Of a DNA stretch of 64,000 nt, positions 25,592 to 34,516 are shown piece after piece (position 1 is the first letter of the stretch; each line of letters opens with the position of its first letter). The notes below the pieces were generated by a model. It ran no database searches, was not told the origin of the DNA, and saw only the letters and a list, made by a program, of their open reading frames with translations. Source of the DNA: Panacagrimonas sp046594215 (lineage in GTDB: Bacteria > Pseudomonadota > Gammaproteobacteria > Nevskiales > Nevskiaceae); the NCBI GenBank assembly GCA_046594215.1, contig JBKJPX010000003.1, positions 12,161 through 76,160 of the forward strand, in the 5' to 3' direction. Made by a program: the position numbers and the translations under genes.

Positions 25592-26524
25592 ATGCAGTCG
25601 CTCGCCCAGTTGACCCAGGCCTTCGCCATCGACACCAAGGCCGCGTTCGAACAGGACGCGGGCGGGATGATCCGCCTGCATCTCGCGGCGCGCGATTCGG
25701 AGGCCACGATCTACCTGCAGGGCGCCCACGTGACGCATTGGGCACCGCGCGGTGCGGCGCCCGTTCTCTACCTTTCGCCCGCGGCGGTTTTCGGGCCGGG
25801 CAAGGCCATTCGCGGCGGGGTTCCGCTGCTGTTTCCGTGGTTCGGACCGCGCTGGAACGGACCCGCCTTCGATGCCGCGAATGCGACGACCTCGCCCGCG
25901 CACGGCTTCGCGCGTACCACGGCCTGGACCGTCGAGGCGGTGCGGGAAGAAGCGGACGGCGCGCTGGTCGCGGTGTTCTCCCTTGAAGCGGATGCCCGCG
26001 CTCGCTCGCTGGGCTACGGGGATTTCAGGCTCGGGCTCGAGTGCCGCGTGGGCCGCGACCTGGACATCGCGCTGCACGTCAGCAACCTCGGCGCGTCGGC
26101 GATTGAGTACGAGGAAGGCCTGCATGCCTACTTCGCGGTGGCCGACATCGAGCCCGCCCGACTCCTGGGCCTGCGCGGAAGCACCTACCTGGACATGCGC
26201 GACGGCGCGCAGCGGAAGACGCAGTTCGAGAACGACTTTGCGTTCACGCGCGACGTCGACCGCACGCACCTGAACACGGGAGCGCCGCTCGTGCTCAAGG
26301 ACCCGGCCGGCGGGCGCGCGATTCACATCGCGAAACGCGGATCGCAGACCACGGTGGTGTGGAATCCCTGGACGGTGCTGACGCCGGGATTCGCCGACCT
26401 TGCCGAAGACAGCTGGCGCCGGTTCGCTTGCGTCGAGACCGTGAACGCGGGCGAGAACCGCCAGCGGCTGGATCCGGGCGCGACGCACACGCTGGGGATG
26501 ACGGTGCGAGTCGAGGCGCTGTGA
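25592..26524 (+). CDS. D-hexose-6-phosphate mutarotase (YeaD-like)
   Basis: The 310-residue protein is an aldose-1-epimerase fold of the YeaD type: QGAHVTHWAPRG, PVLYLSPAAVFGPGKAIRGGVPLLFPWFG, then PAHGFART with the first catalytic histidine, EGLHAYFAVADI with the second, and FACVETVNA carrying the catalytic glutamate. It interconverts alpha and beta anomers of hexose 6-phosphates in the cytoplasm. It stands alone. GGAAG lies in the leader, but the spacing to the ATG is long. Confidence 0.9.
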   Translation: MQSLAQLTQAFAIDTKAAFEQDAGGMIRLHLAARDSEATIYLQGAHVTHWAPRGAAPVLYLSPAAVFGPGKAIRGGVPLLFPWFGPRWNGPAFDAANATTSPAHGFARTTAWTVEAVREEADGALVAVFSLEADARARSLGYGDFRLGLECRVGRDLDIALHVSNLGASAIEYEEGLHAYFAVADIEPARLLGLRGSTYLDMRDGAQRKTQFENDFAFTRDVDRTHLNTGAPLVLKDPAGGRAIHIAKRGSQTTVVWNPWTVLTPGFADLAEDSWRRFACVETVNAGENRQRLDPGATHTLGMTVRVEAL

Positions 26525-26549
26525 CGGTGGCCGGTCGCCGCAGGCGCTG

Positions 26550-27812
26550 CTAACCGGTGCGCAGCGTCCAGGCCGTGGTGAAGCCCAGCTCCTTCACGAG
26601 TCGCCGCGTGGCGCTCGTCGCCTGCTCTTCGCTGGCGAGTCCCGCCACGACGACACGGTAGGAGGTCCTTGCGCGCACGATCTCCTCGCGGATGGTGGCG
26701 ACGAAGCCGGCGTCCTTGAGTTTCGAAACGGCGCGCTCGGCCAGCGCGTGATCCGGGAAGGAGGCCACGTTCACGATCCACGTCGGGTGCGCGGGTTCTG
26801 TCTCCGGCGGCGCGATGTCCGGTGACGGCGCGATCTGCGGGTCGGGGTTGGTCAGTGGCTCGCTCTGGTCTCGCGAGGCCACGATTTCCGGCGAGATGGC
26901 AGGCAAGGGTTCGGCAGCAACGAGCGGCGGCGCCGGAATCGCGGGCTCGGAACGGACCGCAGCCAAGCCGCCGCTGGACGCCTGGGTCGTCGCCGAAGAG
27001 TCCTGTGTCGAAGGATCGTGCCGGGGCGTTGTGGTCGGCGCCGCGGTGGTCGGCACCGCGCGCGGGGCAGTCGCGGCGACATCGGCATCGTGCGTGGGAG
27101 CGGCGTCACGCGCCGCGCCGCTGATCGGCGGCGCCATCACGCTGCCACTGGTCAGCGTGCGCGCGAGGTAGGCGAGCTGTTCGGGATTCGCAGCGAAGGA
27201 GCCGCTGCCCTTCGGTCCGTTTCGCTCGAGCTGACGGCAGCGCGTGGTGCCGCCGCCCAGCACCATGTCGGTGTCCACCGCGTCGCCGTCGTAGGCCAGG
27301 GTTCCCAGCACCGTGCAGCCGGTGACGGACGCATCCGCACTGTCGACGAGGTATTCACCGGGCCCGGCCTGCAGTCGATGAGATCCCGCTGCAATGGCGA
27401 AGCGGGATGTCGTCGCGGCCTTGCGCGAGTCCAGCCGCATGGCGCCCCGATCCAGGCGGATCTGCAATGGGGAGGCAGGCGCATCACCCGCGGGTCTTTT
27501 TTCCACCGCGAACTGCGAGAGCGGTCCGAGTTCCAGGCGTTCGCCCGTGTCGGCGACCAGCCTCACGCGTGCGCCGACACCGAGCTCGACGGCTTCGTCG
27601 ACGGCCAGGTGTTGGCCTGGACGCAGCGGCGTCGATCGCCCCGCGCCTTCGACCCACGCGGAACCGGCCACGGATCGCACGGTGAGCACCGGGCTGGGCT
27701 GGGATTCCGCATGGGCGGCCGCGCAAAGAAAGGACAAGGTCAGAAGCGGTGCAAGAACGGCGGTCGAGAATCCGCGGCAATCGGAGCGAAAGCCGGCGTC
27801 GTGATCAGGCAT
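26550..27812 (-). CDS. Secreted FecR-like/SPOR-domain protein
   Basis: The 420-residue protein has a signal peptide (hydrophobic VLAPLLTLSFLCAAAHAE). Residues about 35-130 resemble a FecR-type beta domain (VLTVRSVAGSAWVEG, LRPGQHLAVDEAVELG, RLDRGAMRLDS). A long proline/alanine/threonine linker follows, then a C-terminal SPOR domain (WIVNVASFPDHALAERAVSKLKDAGF to VVVAGLASEEQATSATRRL). SPOR domains bind septal peptidoglycan stripped of peptides, so a periplasmic cell-wall site is expected. The combination is less common than SPOR alone. The ATG at 27812 places the signal peptide after a basic segment. No division gene is adjacent. Confidence 0.78.
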   Translation of the reverse strand: MPDHDAGFRSDCRGFSTAVLAPLLTLSFLCAAAHAESQPSPVLTVRSVAGSAWVEGAGRSTPLRPGQHLAVDEAVELGVGARVRLVADTGERLELGPLSQFAVEKRPAGDAPASPLQIRLDRGAMRLDSRKAATTSRFAIAAGSHRLQAGPGEYLVDSADASVTGCTVLGTLAYDGDAVDTDMVLGGGTTRCRQLERNGPKGSGSFAANPEQLAYLARTLTSGSVMAPPISGAARDAAPTHDADVAATAPRAVPTTAAPTTTPRHDPSTQDSSATTQASSGGLAAVRSEPAIPAPPLVAAEPLPAISPEIVASRDQSEPLTNPDPQIAPSPDIAPPETEPAHPTWIVNVASFPDHALAERAVSKLKDAGFVATIREEIVRARTSYRVVVAGLASEEQATSATRRLVKELGFTTAWTLRTG

Positions 27813-28019
27813 GGTCACCTTCCGGGATGCGACCGCACGGATACGCAAGCGGCGTGCCCAATCAGCTGCCGCAGGCGGGCAAGGGCAAGCTTGTTCCGCG
27901 TGCCCGCCCTCCAGCGGCCGCGCGACACCGGGCACAGTAGGCGAACCTGCTTGCCATGAAAATTATCGGCCTGCGATGGAGGGTCTGCGTCGCCGCGAGG
28001 CCTTCGATGAAGAGCGTCC

Positions 28020-29228
28020 TCAGCCCAGCTCCGCCTTTCCAAGATGCTGCATCAACTGGTCCGTGGTCAGCGGATGGAACGGCCCGCTGCGCGCATCGCG
28101 GTAGAGCTTCTCGAGCACGTGCCCGCGACGGAACGAACCGCCGCCGACCAGGCGCATGCCGATGTCGACCACGCGGATGGCATTCTCGGTCGCCACGACC
28201 TTGGGAATCTCGAGCCAGCCCAGGCGACGCGACGGCTCCTCGGGCAGGTCGCGGCCTTCGTTGAGGCGCGTCGCCGTCACCTCGATGGTATTGGCCGCTG
28301 TCTCGACGAGCAGGCACATCTCGCCGATGCCGACCTGCACGAGCTGCTGCTCGCTCACCTTGACGTCGGCGGCCTCGGACACGGCGCCGAGCTGCTTCCT
28401 TCGAATGGCGGTCAGTGTCTCGTCGTACGCGCGGCGCGCCAGGCCCAGATAGATCGAGGCGAAGCTCAGCGTCTGCCACTCGAGATTGGCGAACAGTCCC
28501 GGCCTGAAGGCGGACGAGACGAGATCGGCCTGCGGCACGAACACATCCTCGAACACGACGGTCTCGGTGCCCGAGGCGCGCATGCCCAGGGCATCCCAGG
28601 TCTTCTCGATACGCACGCCCTTGGCCGTGGCCGGACACACGAGCATGACTTCCCGCGCAGCGCGTTCTGCGTGGTCGGTCGGCAGCTCGCCGTCGGCATT
28701 CGTGATCGTGGCGTTGAAGGTGTGGAAGTCGGCCGCCAGCGACAGCGTGCCCCAGCTCTTGCGCCCGCTCACGCGGAAGCCGCCGCTGACCGGAACCGCG
28801 CGCGTGTCGGCCAGCCCCATGACGCCGGCGCGCGTCTCGCTGTAGACGCCGTCGAACAAATGCCCTTCACGAGCCACGCCGGGAAAGAAGCGCGCCTGGT
28901 GTTCTTCGCTCCACATGCCGCGGAAGAATCCCACGACGCCCCAGTGCATGTTGAAGCCCAGCGCGATCGCGGGATCGCCGTAGGCCAGCAGCTCGACGCA
29001 GCGCGCCGTGGTGGCAATGTCGCCGCCCCAGCCGCCGAAGCGCTTGGGAATGTTGAGGGCCGGCAGGCCGAGTTCACGAACCCGCGCGGCCATCTCCTGT
29101 GGGAACGAGTTGTCGGCGTCGTGGCGGGGTCCGACCTTGCGAAACTCCTCCGCGAGTTCGCGGCAGACCCTGAACGCCTGCTCGCGTTCGCTCGCATTCA
29201 TCTCGATGACATGCACTGATGTGGCCAT
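28020..29228 (-). CDS. Acyl-CoA dehydrogenase-family flavoprotein
   Basis: The 402-residue protein has the acyl-CoA dehydrogenase fold: an N-terminal helical domain (PALNIPKRFGGWGG), the middle beta domain with VSGRKSWGTLSLAADF, TWDALGMRASGTETVVFEDVFVP, and the C-terminal helical domain with IYLGLARRAYDETL. The usual catalytic glutamate region (YEGT in MCAD) is replaced by ARSGPFHPLTTDQLMQHLGK, so the base may lie elsewhere, or the enzyme may be a flavin monooxygenase-like relative. GAGGAGAACCTGC before the ATG is a good ribosome-binding site. It is divergent from the SDR gene and belongs to a CoA-thioester gene set. Confidence 0.85.
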   Translation of the reverse strand: MATSVHVIEMNASEREQAFRVCRELAEEFRKVGPRHDADNSFPQEMAARVRELGLPALNIPKRFGGWGGDIATTARCVELLAYGDPAIALGFNMHWGVVGFFRGMWSEEHQARFFPGVAREGHLFDGVYSETRAGVMGLADTRAVPVSGGFRVSGRKSWGTLSLAADFHTFNATITNADGELPTDHAERAAREVMLVCPATAKGVRIEKTWDALGMRASGTETVVFEDVFVPQADLVSSAFRPGLFANLEWQTLSFASIYLGLARRAYDETLTAIRRKQLGAVSEAADVKVSEQQLVQVGIGEMCLLVETAANTIEVTATRLNEGRDLPEEPSRRLGWLEIPKVVATENAIRVVDIGMRLVGGGSFRRGHVLEKLYRDARSGPFHPLTTDQLMQHLGKAELG

Positions 29229-29473
29229 GCAGGTTCTCCTCGCGGGGGTTGGCGTGATCGCGCCAGGCGCGATCGGTGCCGATTCTCTTGAGGCCGAATA
29301 AACCAGACCGCAAGCTGGCGCCGCAAGTAGCAGCGTCCCGCGGAGCGACACAGGGCGACGCCCTGCTTGTTGGTCCGCAGGCGCTCCCGCATCATCGGAT
29401 TCGCACGAAGGATCCGCACACACGATGCCTTCCGCAGCGACGCATGCACTCCTTCGCAGCAGGAGTCGACGAC

Positions 29474-30256
29474 ATGGGCAGGATGAGCGACAAGGTGGTC
29501 ATCGTCACCGGCGCGGGCTCCGGTGTGGGCGAAGCGACGATGGTTCTGTTCGCGAAGGAAGGCGCCCGGGTTCTGGGTGTGTCGCGCACGCAGGTCAACC
29601 TCGAACGGACCCTGGAACAGGTGCGGCGCGCGGGTGGCACGGGTTCCATCCTCGCGGCGGACCTGTCCGACGACGCGGCCTGCCAGGAGGTCGTGCGTGC
29701 CACGCTCGAGCGCTACGGTCGCGTCGACAGCCTCGTGCACGCCGCCGGCGTGGGATACAGCTGGGCCGAGAAGAGTCCCGGCACGATGGGCGACGTGCTC
29801 AACACCTCGCCCGAGGCCTGGCGCGAGGTCATCGGCATCAATCTCGATGCCTGTTTCTACATGTGCCGCCACGTGATCCCCGAATTCCTGAAGCAGGGAC
29901 AGGGCACGATCGTGAACGTGTCCAGCATCTCGGGTTACCAGGGCCTCGCGGGCGCGCACACCTACACGGCCGCCAAGGCAGGCATCATCAACCTCACGCG
30001 CTCGCTGTGCGTCTCCTACGCGGCGCAGGGCATTCGCGCCAACTGCGTCGCACCCGGATTCATCGACACGCCAATGGTGGCCTCGGTGGTGAACCTGTTC
30101 GATGACCCGGTGATGGCCGATCGCATCGCGCCGATGAAGCGACCCGGCACCGCGCTGGAGATGGCCTACGGCTGCCTGTACCTGGCCAGCGACGAATCGT
30201 CGTACTGCAACGGCACGGTGCTCACGATCGACGGCGGTACCACGGCACGCCAGTAG
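29474..30256 (+). CDS. SDR-family oxidoreductase (FabG-like)
   Basis: The 260-residue classical short-chain dehydrogenase has cofactor motif VTGAGSGVGEA near the N-terminus, HAAGVG in place of the usual NAG, the catalytic serine in NVSSISGYQG, and the YTAAKAG (YxxxK) pair. It ends in CNGTVLTIDGGTTARQ, which is typical. It would oxidise or reduce a hydroxy/keto group with NAD(P). GGAG 8 bases before ATG 29474 supports this start over ATG 29483. The CoA transferase gene follows 67 bases later, so they may be cotranscribed. Substrate is not readable. Confidence 0.9.
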   Translation: MGRMSDKVVIVTGAGSGVGEATMVLFAKEGARVLGVSRTQVNLERTLEQVRRAGGTGSILAADLSDDAACQEVVRATLERYGRVDSLVHAAGVGYSWAEKSPGTMGDVLNTSPEAWREVIGINLDACFYMCRHVIPEFLKQGQGTIVNVSSISGYQGLAGAHTYTAAKAGIINLTRSLCVSYAAQGIRANCVAPGFIDTPMVASVVNLFDDPVMADRIAPMKRPGTALEMAYGCLYLASDESSYCNGTVLTIDGGTTARQ

Positions 30257-30323
30257 CAGTGCGCTTGCGCGAGCCGACGCCGGCGCGGGCGTGGCCCTGG
30301 AAGACGAAGGACAAGAAATCTCG

Positions 30324-31535
30324 ATGAGTGAAAGCGCCGCTGGAATTTCTGCCGGTGCCCTGGCGGGCCTCAAGGTCATCGACCTGTCGCGCGTCCTGGC
30401 GGGGCCCCACTGCACGCAGATCCTGTCCGACCACGGCGCGGCCGTGATCAAGGTGGAGCCGCCCGGCGGCGACGAGACGCGCACCTGGGGTCCGCCCTTC
30501 GTCGGCGACACGGCCTCGTACTTCATCGGCATCAACCGCAACAAGCGCGACATCGCGCTGGATCTCGCCCGGTCCGAAGGACGCGAGGTCCTCATGCGCC
30601 TGCTGGCCGACGCCGACGTGCTGGTCGAGAACTTCAAGACCGGCACGATGGAGAAGTGGGGGCTCGGATTCGAAGAGGTGCTGCACGCGCGTTTTCCGCG
30701 CCTGATCCACTGTCGCATCTCGGGCTTCGGAAGCGACGGCCCGCTCGGCGGCGCGCCGGGCTACGACGCGGTGGTGCAGGCCATGAGCGGAATCCTGAGC
30801 ATCAACGGCCCGCCGGGAAGCGGCGGCACGCGCGTGGGCATTGCGCTCGTGGACCTCGCCACGGGGCTCAACTCCGTCATCGGCATCCTGCTCGCGCTCG
30901 CCGAGCGGCAGCGCTCGGGCCTCGGGCAGTTCGTGGACACGACGCTCCACGACACCGCACTGAGCCTGCTGCATCCGCACGCGGCCAACTGGTTCGTCGA
31001 CGGGCAGGAGCCTCGGCTCGTGGGCAACGGCCATCTCAACGTGGTGCCCTACGACAAGTTCGAGACACGCAGCGGCGCGGTCTTCATCGGCGTGGGCAAC
31101 AACGGCCAGTTCCGCCAGTTCTGCAAGCAGATCGGGCACGCGGAACTCGCCGACGATCCGCGCTTTCGCACGAACGCGGAGCGCATCCGCAATCGCGACG
31201 CGCTGCGCTCGCTCATCGAGGCCACGCTCTCGGAGTGCGACGGTCGCGCGATGTGTGAAGACCTGCTGCGCGCGGGCGTGCCGGCCGGCCCCGTGCGCAG
31301 CGTGTCGGAAGCCTTCGAGCATCCGCACGCCGCGCACCGACAGATGACGGCGGAACTTGGCAACGGGCAAAGGGGGACCGGTGTTCCCGTGAAGCTGTCA
31401 CGCACGCCGGGGAGGGCGCGCAGTCCCGCACCTTCGCTGGGGCAGCACGCGCGCGAGATCCTCGATGAGCTCGGGTATTCGGCCGACGAGGCCACCGTGC
31501 TGATCGACGGGGGCGTGGTCAAGACAACGCCGTAG
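30324..31535 (+). CDS. CaiB/BaiF-family CoA transferase
   Basis: The 403-residue protein is a family III CoA transferase: GLKVIDLSRVLAGPHCTQILSDHGAAVIKVEPP at the N-terminus, RNKRDIALDL, then the catalytic aspartate region (GYDAVVQAMSGI) and FVDTTLHD, where the family aspartate is visible. It moves CoA between carboxylic acids. GTG 30291 would add eleven residues; ATG 30324 matches the family start. The SDR upstream and the acyl-CoA dehydrogenase-fold gene opposite suggest a CoA-thioester degradation pathway. Confidence 0.92.
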   Translation: MSESAAGISAGALAGLKVIDLSRVLAGPHCTQILSDHGAAVIKVEPPGGDETRTWGPPFVGDTASYFIGINRNKRDIALDLARSEGREVLMRLLADADVLVENFKTGTMEKWGLGFEEVLHARFPRLIHCRISGFGSDGPLGGAPGYDAVVQAMSGILSINGPPGSGGTRVGIALVDLATGLNSVIGILLALAERQRSGLGQFVDTTLHDTALSLLHPHAANWFVDGQEPRLVGNGHLNVVPYDKFETRSGAVFIGVGNNGQFRQFCKQIGHAELADDPRFRTNAERIRNRDALRSLIEATLSECDGRAMCEDLLRAGVPAGPVRSVSEAFEHPHAAHRQMTAELGNGQRGTGVPVKLSRTPGRARSPAPSLGQHAREILDELGYSADEATVLIDGGVVKTTP

Positions 31536-31543
31536 ACGCGGCG

Positions 31544-31576
31544 CGCGGACGAAACGCTGCGCGTACGTCGTCCGCG
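31544..31576 (+). terminator. Terminator hairpin after the CoA transferase gene
   Basis: CGCGGACGA (31544-31552) pairs perfectly with TCGTCCGCG (31568-31576); AAAA follows on the plus strand. Confidence 0.5.
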
Positions 31577-31716
31577 AAAATCCGCGTCGTCGGTGAACAG
31601 GCAGCGCGGCACCTTGCGCACGGTCCGCTGGAAGGAGGACGCGGATTGTTCGGCCTCTTCCAGGTGTCCGGGCCCGGTGGCCACGTACAGGAAGCCACGG
31701 CCGGGTCGCAGCAGAC
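31575..31716 (-). pseudogene. N-terminal remnant of a sugar-nucleotide-transferase-like protein
   Basis: On the minus strand about 45 codons read GFLYVATGPGHLEEAEQSAS, then SFQRTVRKVPRCLFTDDADF. This resembles the start of bacterial proteins with a nucleotide-diphospho-sugar transferase-like fold (IYVATGxxHxxEA, LFTD). The frame loses sense after that and no matching C-terminus follows, so the gene is decayed. Family recall is tentative. Confidence 0.45.
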
Positions 31717-31731
31717 TGGACCGCGCCGGCG

Positions 31732-33096
31732 TCAGCCGACGTTCGGCAGGTGCTTCAACGACGCCTTGATCGCCTCGACCGGGTAGTCGTAATCCTCGAG
31801 CTGGCCCGACAGGTAGCGATCGAACGAGGCCATGTCGAAATGACCGTGGCCCGTGAGGTTGAAGAGGATCGTCTTCGGCTCGCCGGTGATCTTGCAGTGC
31901 AGGGCCTCGTCGATCGCGGCACGGATCGCGTGGCACGACTCCGGCGCGGGGATGATGCCCTCGGCGCGCGCGAACTCCACGCCGGCGGCGAAGGTCGCGA
32001 CCTGCGGTACGGCCATCGCCTCGAGCATCTTTTCGTGCAGCAGCTTGGACACCAGCGGCGAGTCGCCGTGGTAGCGCAGTCCGCCGGCGTGAATGCCCGG
32101 CGGCATGAAGTCGTGGCCGAGCGTGTACATCTTCATGATCGGCGTGTAGCCCGACACGTCGCCGTAGTCGTAGGCGTACGCGCCCTTCGTCAGCGTGGGG
32201 CACGACGTCGGTTCCACCGCCACGCATCGCAGGTTCGCCGCACGCTTCTCGCCAGCCATCTTGTCGGCCAGGAAGGGAAAGGCGATGCCGCCGAAGCTCG
32301 AACCGCCGCCGCAGGGACCGAAGATCACGTCCGGGTACAGGCCGATCTTGTCGAACTGCTTCTTCGCCTCGAGCCCGATCACCGTCTGGTGCAACAGCAC
32401 GTGGTTGAGCACTGAACCCAGCGTGTAGCACACGCCCGGATCGGCGGCCGCTTCTTCCACCGCCTCGGAAATCGCGAGGCCCAGCGAGCCTGGCGAATCC
32501 GGATCGGCGGCCAGCGCGGTGCGCCCCGCCTGCGTGCGGTCGGTGGGGCTGGCGAACACCTCCGCGCCCCAGGTCTGCATCATCGAACGACGGAACGGCT
32601 TCTGCTGGTAGCTGATCTTGACCATGTAGACGCGCACCGGCAGGCCGAACATCTGACCGGCATACGCGATCGACGAGCCCCACTGGCCGGCGCCGGTTTC
32701 GGTGGTCAGCCGCTTGGTGCCCGCGAGCTTGTTGTAGAAGGCCTGCGGCACAGCGGAGTTCGGCTTGTGCGAACCCGCCGGCGACACGCCCTCGTACTTG
32801 TAGAAGATCTTCGCGGGGGTGCCCAGGGCCTGTTCGAGCCGCAACGCGCGACACAGCGGCGAGGGGCGCCATTGCGCGTAGATCTGCCGCACTTCCTCCG
32901 GGATCGCGATCCAGCGCTGCGATGACATCTCCTGTTCGAGGATCGGCCCGGGAAAGATCGCCGACATCGCTTCGGGCGACACCGGCTTGCCGTCCCGTCC
33001 CAGCGGTGGCAGCGGCGGCGTGGCCATGTCCGCGACGACGTTGTACCAATGCGTCGGGATGTCATCGACTTCGAGATTGATGCGGAGCGGCGTCAT
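31732..33096 (-). CDS. TrpB2-type tryptophan synthase beta-like PLP enzyme
   Basis: The 454-residue protein is the long TrpB2 form, not the canonical TrpB: N-terminal RINLEVDDIPTHWYNVVADM, then WRPSPLCRALRLEQALGTPAKIFYKYEGVSPAGSHKPNSA with the PLP lysine in SHKPNSA, GAGQWGSSIAYAGQMFG, and the phosphate loop GPCGGGSSFGG. TrpB2 enzymes condense indole (or phosphoserine and indole in archaea) with serine to tryptophan, usually without TrpA. No trpA gene is adjacent, which fits. GAGGAG lies upstream of the ATG. Confidence 0.9.
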   Translation of the reverse strand: MTPLRINLEVDDIPTHWYNVVADMATPPLPPLGRDGKPVSPEAMSAIFPGPILEQEMSSQRWIAIPEEVRQIYAQWRPSPLCRALRLEQALGTPAKIFYKYEGVSPAGSHKPNSAVPQAFYNKLAGTKRLTTETGAGQWGSSIAYAGQMFGLPVRVYMVKISYQQKPFRRSMMQTWGAEVFASPTDRTQAGRTALAADPDSPGSLGLAISEAVEEAAADPGVCYTLGSVLNHVLLHQTVIGLEAKKQFDKIGLYPDVIFGPCGGGSSFGGIAFPFLADKMAGEKRAANLRCVAVEPTSCPTLTKGAYAYDYGDVSGYTPIMKMYTLGHDFMPPGIHAGGLRYHGDSPLVSKLLHEKMLEAMAVPQVATFAAGVEFARAEGIIPAPESCHAIRAAIDEALHCKITGEPKTILFNLTGHGHFDMASFDRYLSGQLEDYDYPVEAIKASLKHLPNVG

Positions 33097-33232
33097 TGCT
33101 GTTGTTCTCCTCACTTCTTATTTTTTGCGACGACAGCGAGCGGGAGTCTATCGAGAAGGTCCGGTTTCCGACGGGCCTGGCGCTGGTGGGTTCGAAAGAG
33201 AAACCGGGACGACACCGGGTCCTGCGCTTCTG

Positions 33233-34132
33233 TCAGGGCTCCATGTCGACTTCCGCCGCCGCCTTGCGCCGCGCGCGATGCGACTTCACGCCCACCGCGA
33301 CGCCGCAGGCGGCCACGACGCCCATCCCCGCTACGCTGGCGCCATCCGGCACGTGCCCGAACACGAGCCATCCCAGAACGCCCGCCCACAGGAGCTGCAC
33401 GTACATCAGGGGGGCCAGCACGGAAGCCGGGGCCTGGCGATAGGCGGCGGTGAACAGGAAGTGCCCCAGTCCACCCGAGGCGCCGACGACCAGGAACAGC
33501 AGCAGGTGGGCGAGCGGGGGTGTCGGACCCTTCCAGTACCACGGCAAGCTGAGGCCGAAGACGACGGAGCCGAACAGCGCGGTGTAGAACAGCATCGCGA
33601 GCGTCTGCTCCGTGGACGCCAGCACGCGCGACAGCAGCTGGTAGGCGGTCATTACGCCCACCGCGCTCAATGCCCACGCGATGCCGACGGGGTCCAGCGC
33701 GCCGCCAGGCCGCGCGATGAGAACGATGCCGAGGAACCCGACGAGCGCCCCGGTCCAGTCCCCGAGGCCCACCTTCTCGCCCAGCAGAGGCCCCGCCACC
33801 AGCACCACCAACAGCGGTGACAGGAAGACGATCGCCGTGGTCTCGGCCACCGGCATGCGCTGCAGCGCGAGTCCCATGCACAGCGTGGCGCCGGCGAGGC
33901 AGGCCGCGCGAACCAGGACCCAGCCGGTCCTCCGGGTCTGCAGCAGCTTCATGCCCTGCGCGGGCGCGAGCAGGATCACCATCAGCAGCGCCTGCACGAC
34001 GTAGCGAAGCGCCGCGATCACGGGGACGGGGTAGAACGCCGTGAGGTACTTCACCGTGGTGTCCATGCAGGCGAACAGGAACAGCCCGCAGACGAAGAGC
34101 AGGACGCCACCGATGGGATGTTGCGTCGTCAC
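33233..34132 (-). CDS. DMT-superfamily EamA transporter
   Basis: The 299-residue membrane protein has ten hydrophobic segments in two EamA repeats. The first ends near PVAETTAIVFLSPLLVVLVAGPLLGEK, the signature phrase of this family; the second contains YQLLSRVLAST and FTAAYRQAPASVLAPLMYVQLLWAG. It probably exports small metabolites or amino acids. The GTG start has AGGA just upstream. It sits 136 bases from the TrpB2 gene on the same strand, so cotranscription with it is possible. Confidence 0.9.
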   Translation of the reverse strand: MTTQHPIGGVLLFVCGLFLFACMDTTVKYLTAFYPVPVIAALRYVVQALLMVILLAPAQGMKLLQTRRTGWVLVRAACLAGATLCMGLALQRMPVAETTAIVFLSPLLVVLVAGPLLGEKVGLGDWTGALVGFLGIVLIARPGGALDPVGIAWALSAVGVMTAYQLLSRVLASTEQTLAMLFYTALFGSVVFGLSLPWYWKGPTPPLAHLLLFLVVGASGGLGHFLFTAAYRQAPASVLAPLMYVQLLWAGVLGWLVFGHVPDGASVAGMGVVAACGVAVGVKSHRARRKAAAEVDMEP

Positions 34133-34516
34133 GAGGTCCTTTGGTGCCGCCTGCGCACGACGCCTCTAACGCGTCGCCGCGCGATGCTCGCGGGGCCGTG
34201 GATGGGTTTGCCGATGACCCGACCGGATTCCGATCGGGGCGCGCATGGTAGCGGGCGAGGAGAGGCGCTACAGCTGGAATGGAATTCCGTCGTCGAGCCG
34301 GGGAGTGCGTTTTCTCACGCTGCTCCCGATGAACACCGTCGTACAAGCCCGGACGAAGTCCGCGGCGTTTGCTCCAACGTTCAAGCGGGAACCCGGACTT
34401 CGCCGGTTGCCCGCGCCGTCCGGGCGCCGGGCAGACCGCTTGCGCCTACCGCCGGGCCCACAGCTGCACCTCGAAAGCCTCGGCCGGCTCCCGGAGATGG
34501 AGCCATCCGGACGCCG
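34133..34516. other. Intergenic stretch without a convincing gene
   Basis: The frames here are short and biased. CGGACGAAGTCCG at 34348-34362 is a near-palindrome, and related GGACTTCG/CGAAGTCC words recur at 34390-34410 and again near 63570 and 63611, as a small dispersed repeat. Confidence 0.4.

Noticed and set aside
34133..34516. A gene in the gap between the DMT transporter and the crotonase
   Set aside because: No frame has a family signature, start site or normal codon use.
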